The position numbers were made by a program, and so were the translations under genes. The notes under the pieces are model-generated. The model searched no databases. It had not been told where the DNA came from and was given only the letters and a program-made list of their open reading frames with translations. 64,000 nucleotides of DNA from positions 558,001-622,000 of the forward strand of contig NZ_CP114771.1 in the NCBI RefSeq assembly GCF_027366395.1, read 5' to 3'. Positions 39,148 through 47,727 of the stretch are shown here, in pieces; the first letter of the stretch is position 1; each line of letters begins with the position of its first letter. The stretch comes from Endozoicomonas sp. GU-1. GTDB lineage: Bacteria > Pseudomonadota > Gammaproteobacteria > Pseudomonadales > Endozoicomonadaceae.

Positions 39148-41607
39148 TTATTGCCTTTTTTTTCTCTTCCTTTTTCTTTTTTCTGGTTTGCCTGTTAGCT
39201 TTTCTGAATGCTCTTCGGTGGTAACGTTTGCCTCATCTGCCCATCCGATTTTATATGATACAGAGCCATGACCCTGTGGCAGGATGTCCACCCTGGTCTT
39301 TATTTCATCAATACATCGTTTTATTGAATCCGGGTTCAAAAAGGTGTTAGTCGGGATTTCAATGACCTCAAATCCTGCTTTTTTCAGCAGTGCGATTTTC
39401 AGCAGAGTCGAACCATTCCTGGTTTTGAAATCACCACACACGTAATGAGAGGATCCCTGAATTTCAATAATAATATTGTGGTCTGGCAGGAGCAGATCAA
39501 CCGGAGGTAATGAGTTCAGACTCCTTTCTGCTTCAATCTTTAAAGTGGGAATAGATGATTGAAGTTGATCGCGGAAGTCGGTTTGAGGTTTTGACAGGTT
39601 AGTCTGGTAATGGGGGATCGGATACGCTCTGCCAAGCCAGCTTGCGGCCATGGCAATAACGGATTGATCCTCTACATTATCCGGAGATGTATTTTCCAGG
39701 CGAGAAAACAGGACAGCCAGATGTTTTTCCAACACGTTATTTTTATTGGCATTATAGTCTAGAAACAACCTGGCACAGCATACCATCCCCCCCCCCCAGA
39801 GAGACATCGATATATTTTGCTGAGATAACTGAGGGTATTGACTGATTTGGTAGACCAGATATTCAGTCGTGGATTTAACCAAATTCAGCTCAACGAGTTC
39901 ACCCAGTTTCGCCATGGCCCACAGCAGGTGGGAGATATGCTGAGGAATAAACTGGTCTTTCCTTGCGTTCAATTGGGATAAAAGTACGATCAAGGCCTCG
40001 TTGAGCTCTGCCGTCTGCTCCTGCCCGTTGATCACCAGTTTCGCCATGGCCCACAGCTGGATGGCGATATCCTGGGCATTTAATTCGTCATTATGTGCGT
40101 TCACGTGGGGCAACAGCACGGCTACGGCTTCTTTGAATTCTGGTGTCTGCGCCTGCCCGTTGTCCACCAGTTTCGCCATGGCCCACAGCAGGTTGGCGAT
40201 TTCCCGGGGGTTAAAGTTGGCTTTCAGTGCTTTCACGAGGGGCAGCAGCGTGGCTACGGCCGCTTTGAGCCCTGGTGTCTGCTCCTGCCTGTTGTTCATC
40301 AGTTTCGCCATGGCCCACAGCAGGTTGGCAGTTTCCTGTGGCTTAAAGTTAGTTTTCTGTGCGTTCACGTGGGGCAGCAGGACGGTCACGGCCTCTTTTA
40401 GCCGGGGTGTCAGTTCCTGCCCGTTGTCCACCAGTTTCGCGATGGCCCAAAGCAGGCTGGCGATTTCCTGTGGTTTAAAGTGAGCTCTTTGTGCGTTCAC
40501 GTGGGGCAACAAAGCAGCCACGGCCTTTTTGAGACCTGATGTCTGCTCCAGCCCGTTGTCCACCAGTTTCGCCATGGCCCACAGCAGGTTGACGATTTCC
40601 TGTGGTTTGAAGTTAGCTTTCAGTGCGTTTACAAGGGGCAAAAGTGTGGAAACGGCCTCTTTAAGCTCTGGTGTCCATTCCTGCCCGTTGGCTATCAGTT
40701 TCGCCATGGCCCACAGCAAGTTGGTAATATGCTGGGCATTAAATTGGGTTTTCTGTGCGTTCACGCGGTGCAACAGCGTGGTCACGGCCTCTTTGAGTTC
40801 TGGTGTTTGCTGATGCCCTTTGTCCACCAGTTTTGCCATGGCCCACAGCAGGTTGGCAATATGCAGAGGAATAAACTGATATCTCTGTGCGTTCACGTGG
40901 GGCAACAGTGCGGCCACGGCCTCTTTGAGTTCTGATGTTTGCTCCTGTCCGTTGTCCACCAGTTTTGCCATGGCCCACAGCAGGTTGGCGACACCCTGGG
41001 CATCAACATACCTGACGTGAGGTTTTTGGTTGCACTTGAATATGATGGCATCAAGTAGTGTTGACAGTAAGGCCGCCTGAGTACGCTTAACACGCTGATC
41101 CATGGGTTTATGAGGGGTAAAAACACCCGCTGAAGTCAATGAATGGAGTGTTGTCGTAAGGCTTCGCCACTCCCAACGCCGTGTTATGGTAAAATTTTGC
41201 AGCAAACGTATCAGCTGGCTTTGTTCTGCTCGATTTAACGGTCTTTTCGCAGCTAATGTGTATTTTTTAATTGAACTGGCATACCAGCTGTGATTTCTCC
41301 CATCATAGCGATGACCGAAATGATCCGATTGACTCACCAGGTCATCCATTATTTCTGGTTTGATGAGCGCCTTAAAATCTTGAGCAGGGTGTACTGAACG
41401 GCGCTGTAGATGTTGAGAAGGGCATGCGTCAGAAGAACGGTAAAATGCAGTACGCCCCGGATTATTGCGTGGGCTATCATCCCACTGCCTGACCGTGGCC
41501 TGTCGGTATCGTCCACTCCTCGAAGCAGCAGCACGGCCACCCGGTCGGTTATGATTATTGTCGGATCCTGCGTATTGACCACTGATACCAGCAGAGCTTC
41601 TATCCAT
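39148..41607 (-). CDS. OPR-like repeat/RAP domain protein, copy 14 (819 aa, 8 repeats)
   Basis: Eight repeats (about 205-556), the fewest among intact copies. The linker reads SLWGGGMVCCARL, where all other copies have SLWGVMV: an eleven-base G run on the coding strand (plus strand C11, 39787-39797) has inserted three bases in frame. A one-base slip here would remove the RAP domain. RAP starts near 697 (VDLLLPDHNIIIEIQGSSHYVCGDF). The tail ends in KPEKRKRKRKKRQ. Repeat 8 has IQLW in place of NLLW. It belongs to the copy 13-17 group. Confidence 0.9.
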   Translation of the reverse strand: MDRSSAGISGQYAGSDNNHNRPGGRAAASRSGRYRQATVRQWDDSPRNNPGRTAFYRSSDACPSQHLQRRSVHPAQDFKALIKPEIMDDLVSQSDHFGHRYDGRNHSWYASSIKKYTLAAKRPLNRAEQSQLIRLLQNFTITRRWEWRSLTTTLHSLTSAGVFTPHKPMDQRVKRTQAALLSTLLDAIIFKCNQKPHVRYVDAQGVANLLWAMAKLVDNGQEQTSELKEAVAALLPHVNAQRYQFIPLHIANLLWAMAKLVDKGHQQTPELKEAVTTLLHRVNAQKTQFNAQHITNLLWAMAKLIANGQEWTPELKEAVSTLLPLVNALKANFKPQEIVNLLWAMAKLVDNGLEQTSGLKKAVAALLPHVNAQRAHFKPQEIASLLWAIAKLVDNGQELTPRLKEAVTVLLPHVNAQKTNFKPQETANLLWAMAKLMNNRQEQTPGLKAAVATLLPLVKALKANFNPREIANLLWAMAKLVDNGQAQTPEFKEAVAVLLPHVNAHNDELNAQDIAIQLWAMAKLVINGQEQTAELNEALIVLLSQLNARKDQFIPQHISHLLWAMAKLGELVELNLVKSTTEYLVYQISQYPQLSQQNISMSLWGGGMVCCARLFLDYNANKNNVLEKHLAVLFSRLENTSPDNVEDQSVIAMAASWLGRAYPIPHYQTNLSKPQTDFRDQLQSSIPTLKIEAERSLNSLPPVDLLLPDHNIIIEIQGSSHYVCGDFKTRNGSTLLKIALLKKAGFEVIEIPTNTFLNPDSIKRCIDEIKTRVDILPQGHGSVSYKIGWADEANVTTEEHSEKLTGKPEKRKRKRKKRQ
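39787..39797 (-). repeat. C11 homopolymer inside copy 14
   Basis: Eleven C on the plus strand (G11 on the coding strand) in the conserved SLWGVMV site, giving SLWGGGMV. The length keeps the frame as written. Confidence 0.85.
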
Positions 41608-41679
41608 AACTATATTTCATTACTTCATGAAAATATAAAAGGCAGACTGCTGTGCAGTTCAGAAGTTCATTTTGCTGAC
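41608..41679 (-). promoter_or_regulatory. Conserved leader of copy 14, containing copy 15's stop
   Basis: aactatattt next to the ATG and acttcatg for aattcatg. The distal tcagcaaaatga provides the final residues and TGA (41667-41669) of the frameshifted copy 15 RAP frame. Beyond the shared block the sequence is RAP coding. Confidence 0.55.
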
Positions 41680-44600
41680 CCGCTTTTAAGTGATACAGAG
41701 CCATGACCCTGTGGGGGGATGTCCACCCTGCTCTTTATTTGATCAATACATCGTTTTATTGAATCCGGGCTACAAAGAGTGTTAGTCGGGATTTCAACGA
41801 CCTCAAATCCCGATTTTTGCAGCAGTGCGATTTTCAGCAGAGTCGAACCATTTCTGGTGGTGAAATCACCACCCACGTAATGAGACGGTCCCTGAACTTC
41901 AATCACCATGTTGTGGTCTGGCAGTAGCAGGTCAACCGGAGGTAATGCGTTCAGACTTTTTCTTCCTCAATCTGCAAAGAGGGAATGCATGATTGGAGAA
42001 GGGTGCGGAAGTCGGCTTGAGGTTTTGACGGGTTAGTCTGGTAATGGGGGGCGATCGGACACGCTCTGCCAAGCCAGCTTGCGGCCATGGCAATAACGGA
42101 TTGATCCTCCAGATCCGGAGAGGTATTTTCCAGGCGAGTAAACAGGGCAGTCAGATGCTTTTCCAACACGTTATTTTTATTGGCATTAGAGTCTAGAAAC
42201 AACCTGGCACAGCATACCATCACCCCCCAGAGAGACATCGATATATTTTGCTGAGATAACTGAGGGTATTGACTGATTTGGTAGATCAGATATTCAGTCG
42301 TGGATTTAACCAAATTCAGCTCAACGAGTTCACCCAGTTTCGCTATGGCCCACAGGAGGTTGGCGATATGCTGAGGAATAAATTGGTCTTTCTGTGCATT
42401 CACGTGGGGCAACAACACGACCACGGCCTCTTTGAGCCTTGGGGTCAGCGCCTGCCCGTTGTCCAGCAGTTTCGCCATGGCCCACAGCAGGTTGGTGATA
42501 GTCTGGGCATTAAATTGGTCTTTCCGTGCGTTCACGTTGGGCAACAGCGCGGCTACGGCTTCTGTGAGTACTGGTGTCAGCGCCTGCCCGTTGTCCACCA
42601 GTTTCGCTATGGCCCACAGCAGATTGGTGTTTTCCTGGGTTTTAAAGCTGGCTTTCAGTGTTTTCATTTGGGGCAGCAGCGTGGCCACGGCTGCTTTTAG
42701 CCCTGGTGTCAGCGCCTGTCCGTAGTCCACCAGTTTCGCCATGGCCCACATCAGGTTGGCGATATGCTGAGGAATAAATCGGTCTTTTTGTGCGTTCACA
42801 TGGGGCAACAACGTAGCGACGGTTGCTTTGAGCCCAGGTGTCAGCGCCTGCCCGTTTTCCACCAGTTTTGCCATGGCCCACAGCAGGTTGACAATATGCT
42901 GAGGAATAAATTGGTCTTTCTGTGCATTCACGCAGGGCAACAATGCGCCTAAGGCTTCGTTGAGCCCTGGTGTCTGCTTCTGGCCGTTGTCCACCAGTTT
43001 CGCCATGGCCCACAACAGGTTGGCGATACCTTGTGGTTTAAAGTTAGCTTTCTGTGCATTCACGCAGGGCAACAATGCGCCTAAGGCTTCGTTGAGCCCT
43101 GGTGTCTGCTTCTGGCCGTTGTCCACCAGTTTCGCCATGGCCCACAACAGGTTGGCGATACCTTGTGGTTTAAAGTGAGCTTTCTGGGTGTTTACGCGGG
43201 GCAACAGCACAACTAAGGCCTCGTTGAGCCCTGGTGTCCGCTCCAGCCCGTTGTCCATCAGTTTTGCCATGGCCCACAGCAGGTTAGCGATTTCCTTTGG
43301 CTTAAAGTTAGTTTTCTGTGCGTTCACAGAGGGCAACAGCACGGCCACGGCCTCCTTGAGCACTGGTGTCAGCTCCAGCCCGTTGTCCACCAGTTTTGCC
43401 ATGGCCCACAGCAGGCTGGTGATGCCCTGGGTATTAAATTGGTCTTTCTGTGCGTTGACGTGGGGCAACAACGTGGCCACGACCTCTTTGAGACCTGGTG
43501 TCTTCTTCCGCCTGTTGTCTGCCAGTTTTGCCATGGCCCACAGCAGGTTGACGATTTCCTGTGGGTTAAAGTTAGTTTTCTGAGTGTTCACTTTGGGCAA
43601 TAACGCGGCCATAGCCCCTTTAAGCTCTGGTGTCTGATCATGGCCGTGGTCCACCAGTTTCGCCATGGCCCACAGCAGGTTGGCGATACCCTGAGGAATA
43701 AATTGGTCTTTTTGTGCGTTCACCCGGGGCAACAGCGCGGCCACGGCCTCTTTGAGTTCTGGTGTTTGCTTCTGCCCGTTGTCCACCAGTTTCGCCATGC
43801 CCCACAGCAGGTTGGCGATTTCCTGTGGTTTAAAGTGAGCTTGCTGTGTGTTTACGAGGGACAAAAGTGCGGAAACGGCCTCTTTAAGCTCTGGTGTCCA
43901 CTCCTGCCCGTTGGCCATCAGTTTCGCCATGGCCCACACCAAGTTGGCAATATGCTGGGCATTAAATTGAGCTTTCTGTGCGCTCACTCGGTGCAACAGG
44001 GCGGTCACGGTCTCTTTGAGTTCTGATGTTTGCTCCTGCCCGTTGTCCACCAGTTTTGCCATGGCCCACAGCAGGTTGGCGACACCCAGGGCGTCAACAT
44101 ATCTGGCGTGAGGTTTTTGGTTGCACTTGACTATGATGGCATCAAGTAGTGTTGACAGTAAGGTAGCCTGAGCACGCTTAACACGCTGCTCCATGGGTTT
44201 ATGAGGGGTAAAAACACCCGCTGAAGTCAATGAATGGAGTGTTGTCGTAAGGCTTCTCCAGTCCCAACGCCGTGTTACGTTAAAATTTTGCAGCAAACGT
44301 ATCAGCTGGCTTTGTTCTGTTCGATTTAACGGTCTTTTCGCAGCTGATGTGTATTTTTTAATTGAATTGGCATACTGGCAGTGACTTCTACCATCATAGC
44401 GATCACCGAAATGATCCGATTGACTCACCAGATCAACCATTATTTCTGGTTTGATGAGCGCCTTAAAATCTTGAGCAGGGTTTACTGAACGGCGCTGTAG
44501 ATATTGAGAAGGGCGTGCGTCAGAAGAACGGTAAAATGTAGTACGCCCCGGGTTAGTGCGTGGGTTATTATCCCACTGCCTGACCGTGGCCTGTCGGTAT

Positions 44601-44698
44601 CGTCCACGCCTTGAAGCAGCAGCACGGCCACCCGCCCGGTTATCATTATTATCGGATCTTGCGTATTGACCACTGATACCGGCAGAGCTTCCGTCCAT
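41667..44698 (-). pseudogene. Copy 15: OPR-like gene, frameshift separates 13 repeats from RAP
   Basis: The main ORF (44698 down to 41951, 915 codons) holds the N-terminal region (MDGSSAGISGQYARSDNNDN), 13 repeats (repeats 8 and 9 identical; repeat 12, NTNLLW, one residue short), cap and linker, and stops at PSLQIEEEKV. Other copies continue EEEKSLNSLPPVD. One base has been lost in the run at 41956-41961 (cagactttttc versus cagactcttttc). An intact RAP domain follows in the next frame (MVIEVQGPSHYVGGDF, TRNGSTLLKIALLQKSGF) to 41667, ending GSAK with the TGA of copy 14's leader. As written, the product is a repeat-only protein without RAP. A sequencing error or ribosomal slippage on the A5 run cannot be excluded. 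It is otherwise undecayed, so the lesion is recent. Confidence 0.85.
42917..43177 (-). repeat. Identical 132 bp duplication, copy 15 repeats 8/9
   Basis: Two successive units starting tttctgtgcattcacgcagg (42917 and 43049) are identical by eye for about 128 bp. Both encode QKQTPGLNEALGALLPCVNA. This is the youngest internal duplication in the window. Confidence 0.9.
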
Positions 44699-44770
44699 AA
44701 TTATATTTCATTAATTCATGGAAATATAAAAAGCAGACTGCTGTGCGGTTCAGAAGTTCATTTTGCTGAA
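44699..44770 (-). promoter_or_regulatory. Conserved leader of copy 15
   Basis: catggaaatata variant near the candidate -10 and tgcggttcagaag at the inverted repeat, both shared with copies 16 and, in part, 17. 44771-44818 is spacer. Confidence 0.55.
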
Positions 44771-44818
44771 ATGTTTTTCACCGGAATATGAACACGGTTC
44801 TCGGTCAGCCTCCCGGAG

Positions 44819-47620
44819 TCATGGTGAAAGGGAAGAGGTTATTGGCTTTTTTTTCCTCTTCCTTGTTCTTTTTTTGGGTTTGCCTGTTTGCTTCTCTGAA
44901 TGCTCTTCGCCGGTTAAGTAACAGTGATGTGAGGATTGACACCCGTTATCGATGGTAACGTTTGCCTCATCTGCCCACCCGATTTTATAGGATACAGAAC
45001 CATGGGCCTGTGGCGGGATGTCCAGCCTGGTCTTTATTTCATCAATACATCGTTTTATTGAATCCGGGTTCAAAAAGGTGTTAGTGGGGATTTCAATGAC
45101 CTCAAATCCTGCTTTTTGCAGCAGTGCGATTTTCAGCAGAGTCGAACCATTCCTGGTTTGGAAATCACCACACACGTAATGAAAGGGTCCCTGAATTTCA
45201 ATAATAATATTGTAGTCAGGCAGTAGCAGATCAACCGGAGGTAATGAGTTCAGACTCCTTTCTGCTTCAATCTTTAAAGAGGGAATAGATGATTGAAGTT
45301 GATCGCGGAAGTCGGTTTGATGTTTTGAAATGCTGGTCTGGTAATGGGGGACGATGGGACACGCCCTGCCAAGCCAGCTTGCGGCCATGGCAATGAGGGA
45401 TTGTTCCTCTGCATCGTTTGGGGATGAATTTTCGAGGCGAGTAAACAGGGCATCCATGTGCTTTTCAAGCAAGCTGTTTTTATTGGCATTGGCATTGGCA
45501 TTGGCATTGGCATCTGGACAGAGTCTGGCACAGCATACCAATACTCCCCAGAGAGACATCGATACATCTTGCTGAGATAACTGAGGGTATTTACTGATTT
45601 GGTAGACAAGATGTTCAAACGTGGATCTAACCACATTCAGTTCAACGAGTTCACCCAGTTTCGCCATGGCCCACAGCAGGCTGGCGATATGCTGGGCATA
45701 AAATTGGTCTTTCTGTGCGTTCACATGGGGCAACAGCGCGGCCACGGTCTCGTTGAGCCCTGGTATCTGCTCCAGCCCTCTGACCATCAGTTTCGCCATG
45801 GCCCACAGCAGGTTGGCGATACCCTGAGGAATAAATTGGTCTTTTTGTGCGTTCACGTAGGGCAGCAATGCGGCCACAGCCTCTTTGAATTCCGGTGTCT
45901 GCGCCTGCCCGTTGTCCACCAGTTTCGCCATGGCCCACAGCAGGTTGGCGATTTCCTGGGGTTTAAAGTTAGCTTTCAGTGCTTTCACCTGGGGCAGCAG
46001 CGTGGCTATGGTCGCTTTGAGCCCCGGTGTCTGCGCATGCCCGTTGTCCACCAGTTTCGCCATGGCCCACAGCAGGTTGGCGATTTCCTGGGGGTTAAAG
46101 TTAGCTTGCAGTGCTTTCACGTGGGGCAGTAGCATGGCTATGGCCGCTTTGAGCCCTGGTGTCTGCGCCTGACCGTTGTCCACCAGTTTCGCCATGGCCC
46201 ACAGCAGGTTGACGATACCTTGTGGTATAAAGTTAGCGTTCTGTGTATTCACGTGGGGCAACAATGCGCCTGAGGCCTCTTTGAGCCCTGGTATCTCCAG
46301 CCCGTTGTCCACCAGTTTCGCCATGGCCCACAGCAGGTTGGCGATATCCTGGGCATTAAATTGGACTTTCTGTGCGTTCATGTGGGGCAACAACACGGCT
46401 AAGGCCTCTTTGAGCCCTGGTGTCTGCTCCAGCCTTTTGTCCACCAGTTTCGCCATGGCCCACAGCAGGTTGGCAGTTTCCTGTGGCTTAAAGTTAGCTT
46501 TTTGTGCGTTCACAAGGGGCAACAGCACGGCCACGGCCTCTTTCAGACCTGGTATCTGCTCCAGCCTGTTGTCCACCAGTTTCGCCATGGCCCATAGCAT
46601 GTTGGCGATATGCTGGGCATCAAATTGGTCTTTCTGTGCATTCACGTTTGGCAACAGCACGACTAAGGCCTCCTTGAGCCCTGGTGTCTGCTCCAGCCCG
46701 TTGTCCACCAGTTTTGCCATGGCCGACAGCAGGTTGGCATTTTCCTGTGGCTTAAAGTTAGCTTTCTGTGCGTTCAAGTGGGACAAAAGTATGGCCAAGG
46801 TCTCGTTGAGGTCTGGTGTCAGCTTCTGCCCGTTGACTACCAGTTTCGCCATGGCCCACAGCATGTTGGCGATCTGCTGAGGAATAAATTGGACTTTCTG
46901 TGCGTTCACGTGGGGCAACAGCGCGGCCACTGTCGCTTTGAATCCTGGTGTCCACTTCTGCCCGTTGTCTACCAGTTTTGCCATGGCCCACAGCTGGTTG
47001 GAGATTCCCCAGGCATCAATGTCCCTGGCTTGAGGTTTTTGGTTGCACTTGAATATGATGGCATCAAGTTGTGTTGACAATAAGTAAGCTTGAGTTAGCT
47101 TGACACGCTCATCCATGGGGTTATGAGGGGTAAAAAAACCCGCTGAAGTCAATGAATGGAGTGTTGTCGTAAGGCTGCGCCAGTCCCAACGCCGTGTTAT
47201 GGTAAAATTTTGCAGCAAACGTATCAGCTGGCTTTGTTCAGCTTGATTTAACGGTCTTTTAGCAGCTGATGTGTATCTTTTAATTGAATCAGCATACTGA
47301 CCGTGATGTCTCCCATCGTAGCGATCACCGAAACGATAAGATTTACTCACCAGGTCAGCCATTATTTCTGGTTTGATGAGCGCGTTAAAATCTTGAGCAG
47401 GGTTAACTGAACGGCGCTGTAGATGTTGAGAAGGGCGTGCGTCAGAAGAACGGTAAAATGTCTTACGCCCAGGGTTAGTGCATGGGGTATCATCCCACAG
47501 CCTGACCGTGGCCTGTCGGTATCGTCCACGCCTCGCAGCAGCAGCACGGCCACCCGGTCGGTTATGATTATTATCGGATCTTGCGTATTGACCACTGATA
47601 CCGGCAGAGCTTCCGTCCAT
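44819..47620 (-). CDS. OPR-like repeat/RAP domain protein, copy 16 (933 aa, 10 repeats)
   Basis: Ten repeats, one a residue short (NGLEIPGLKEA). The third repeat has NLLSAMAKL, serine replacing the core tryptophan, a change shared with copy 17. The linker contains a five-fold Ala-Asn run (DANANANANANKN) from an ATTGGC hexanucleotide repeat. RAP starts near 790 (VDLLLPDYNIIIEIQGPFHYVCGDFQTRNGST). The tail is complete: GWADEANVT, CYLTGEEHSEKQ, then KKRTRKRKKKP and SSLSP. It is a close sister of copy 17, from which it differs by one extra repeat (VDNGHAQTPGLKATIATLLP), the Ala-Asn expansion and about 14 extra tail residues. Confidence 0.9.
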   Translation of the reverse strand: MDGSSAGISGQYARSDNNHNRPGGRAAAARRGRYRQATVRLWDDTPCTNPGRKTFYRSSDARPSQHLQRRSVNPAQDFNALIKPEIMADLVSKSYRFGDRYDGRHHGQYADSIKRYTSAAKRPLNQAEQSQLIRLLQNFTITRRWDWRSLTTTLHSLTSAGFFTPHNPMDERVKLTQAYLLSTQLDAIIFKCNQKPQARDIDAWGISNQLWAMAKLVDNGQKWTPGFKATVAALLPHVNAQKVQFIPQQIANMLWAMAKLVVNGQKLTPDLNETLAILLSHLNAQKANFKPQENANLLSAMAKLVDNGLEQTPGLKEALVVLLPNVNAQKDQFDAQHIANMLWAMAKLVDNRLEQIPGLKEAVAVLLPLVNAQKANFKPQETANLLWAMAKLVDKRLEQTPGLKEALAVLLPHMNAQKVQFNAQDIANLLWAMAKLVDNGLEIPGLKEASGALLPHVNTQNANFIPQGIVNLLWAMAKLVDNGQAQTPGLKAAIAMLLPHVKALQANFNPQEIANLLWAMAKLVDNGHAQTPGLKATIATLLPQVKALKANFKPQEIANLLWAMAKLVDNGQAQTPEFKEAVAALLPYVNAQKDQFIPQGIANLLWAMAKLMVRGLEQIPGLNETVAALLPHVNAQKDQFYAQHIASLLWAMAKLGELVELNVVRSTFEHLVYQISKYPQLSQQDVSMSLWGVLVCCARLCPDANANANANANKNSLLEKHMDALFTRLENSSPNDAEEQSLIAMAASWLGRACPIVPHYQTSISKHQTDFRDQLQSSIPSLKIEAERSLNSLPPVDLLLPDYNIIIEIQGPFHYVCGDFQTRNGSTLLKIALLQKAGFEVIEIPTNTFLNPDSIKRCIDEIKTRLDIPPQAHGSVSYKIGWADEANVTIDNGCQSSHHCYLTGEEHSEKQTGKPKKRTRKRKKKPITSSLSP
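45482..45511 (-). repeat. ATTGGC hexanucleotide repeat, five units, in copy 16 linker
   Basis: Five perfect ATTGGC units on the plus strand, encoding five Ala-Asn pairs in the linker before RAP. The same site has three units in copy 21, two in copy 17 and one with a degenerate second unit in most others. Changes stay in frame. Confidence 0.9.
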
Positions 47621-47692
47621 AATTATATTTCATTAATTCATGGAAACATAAAAAGCAGACTGCTGTGCGGTTCAGAAGTTCATTTTGCTGAA
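47621..47692 (-). promoter_or_regulatory. Conserved leader of copy 16
   Basis: Here the candidate -10 is altered (plus strand aaacataaaa instead of aaatataaaa, giving TATGTT), which might weaken a promoter if that hexamer is used. Confidence 0.5.
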
Positions 47693-47727
47693 ATGTTTAT
47701 CACCGGAATATGAACACAGTTCTTGAG

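Noticed and set aside
41667-41909. Separate small gene encoding a free RAP domain
   Set aside because: It lacks a leader and start, and joins copy 15 perfectly once one missing base is restored.
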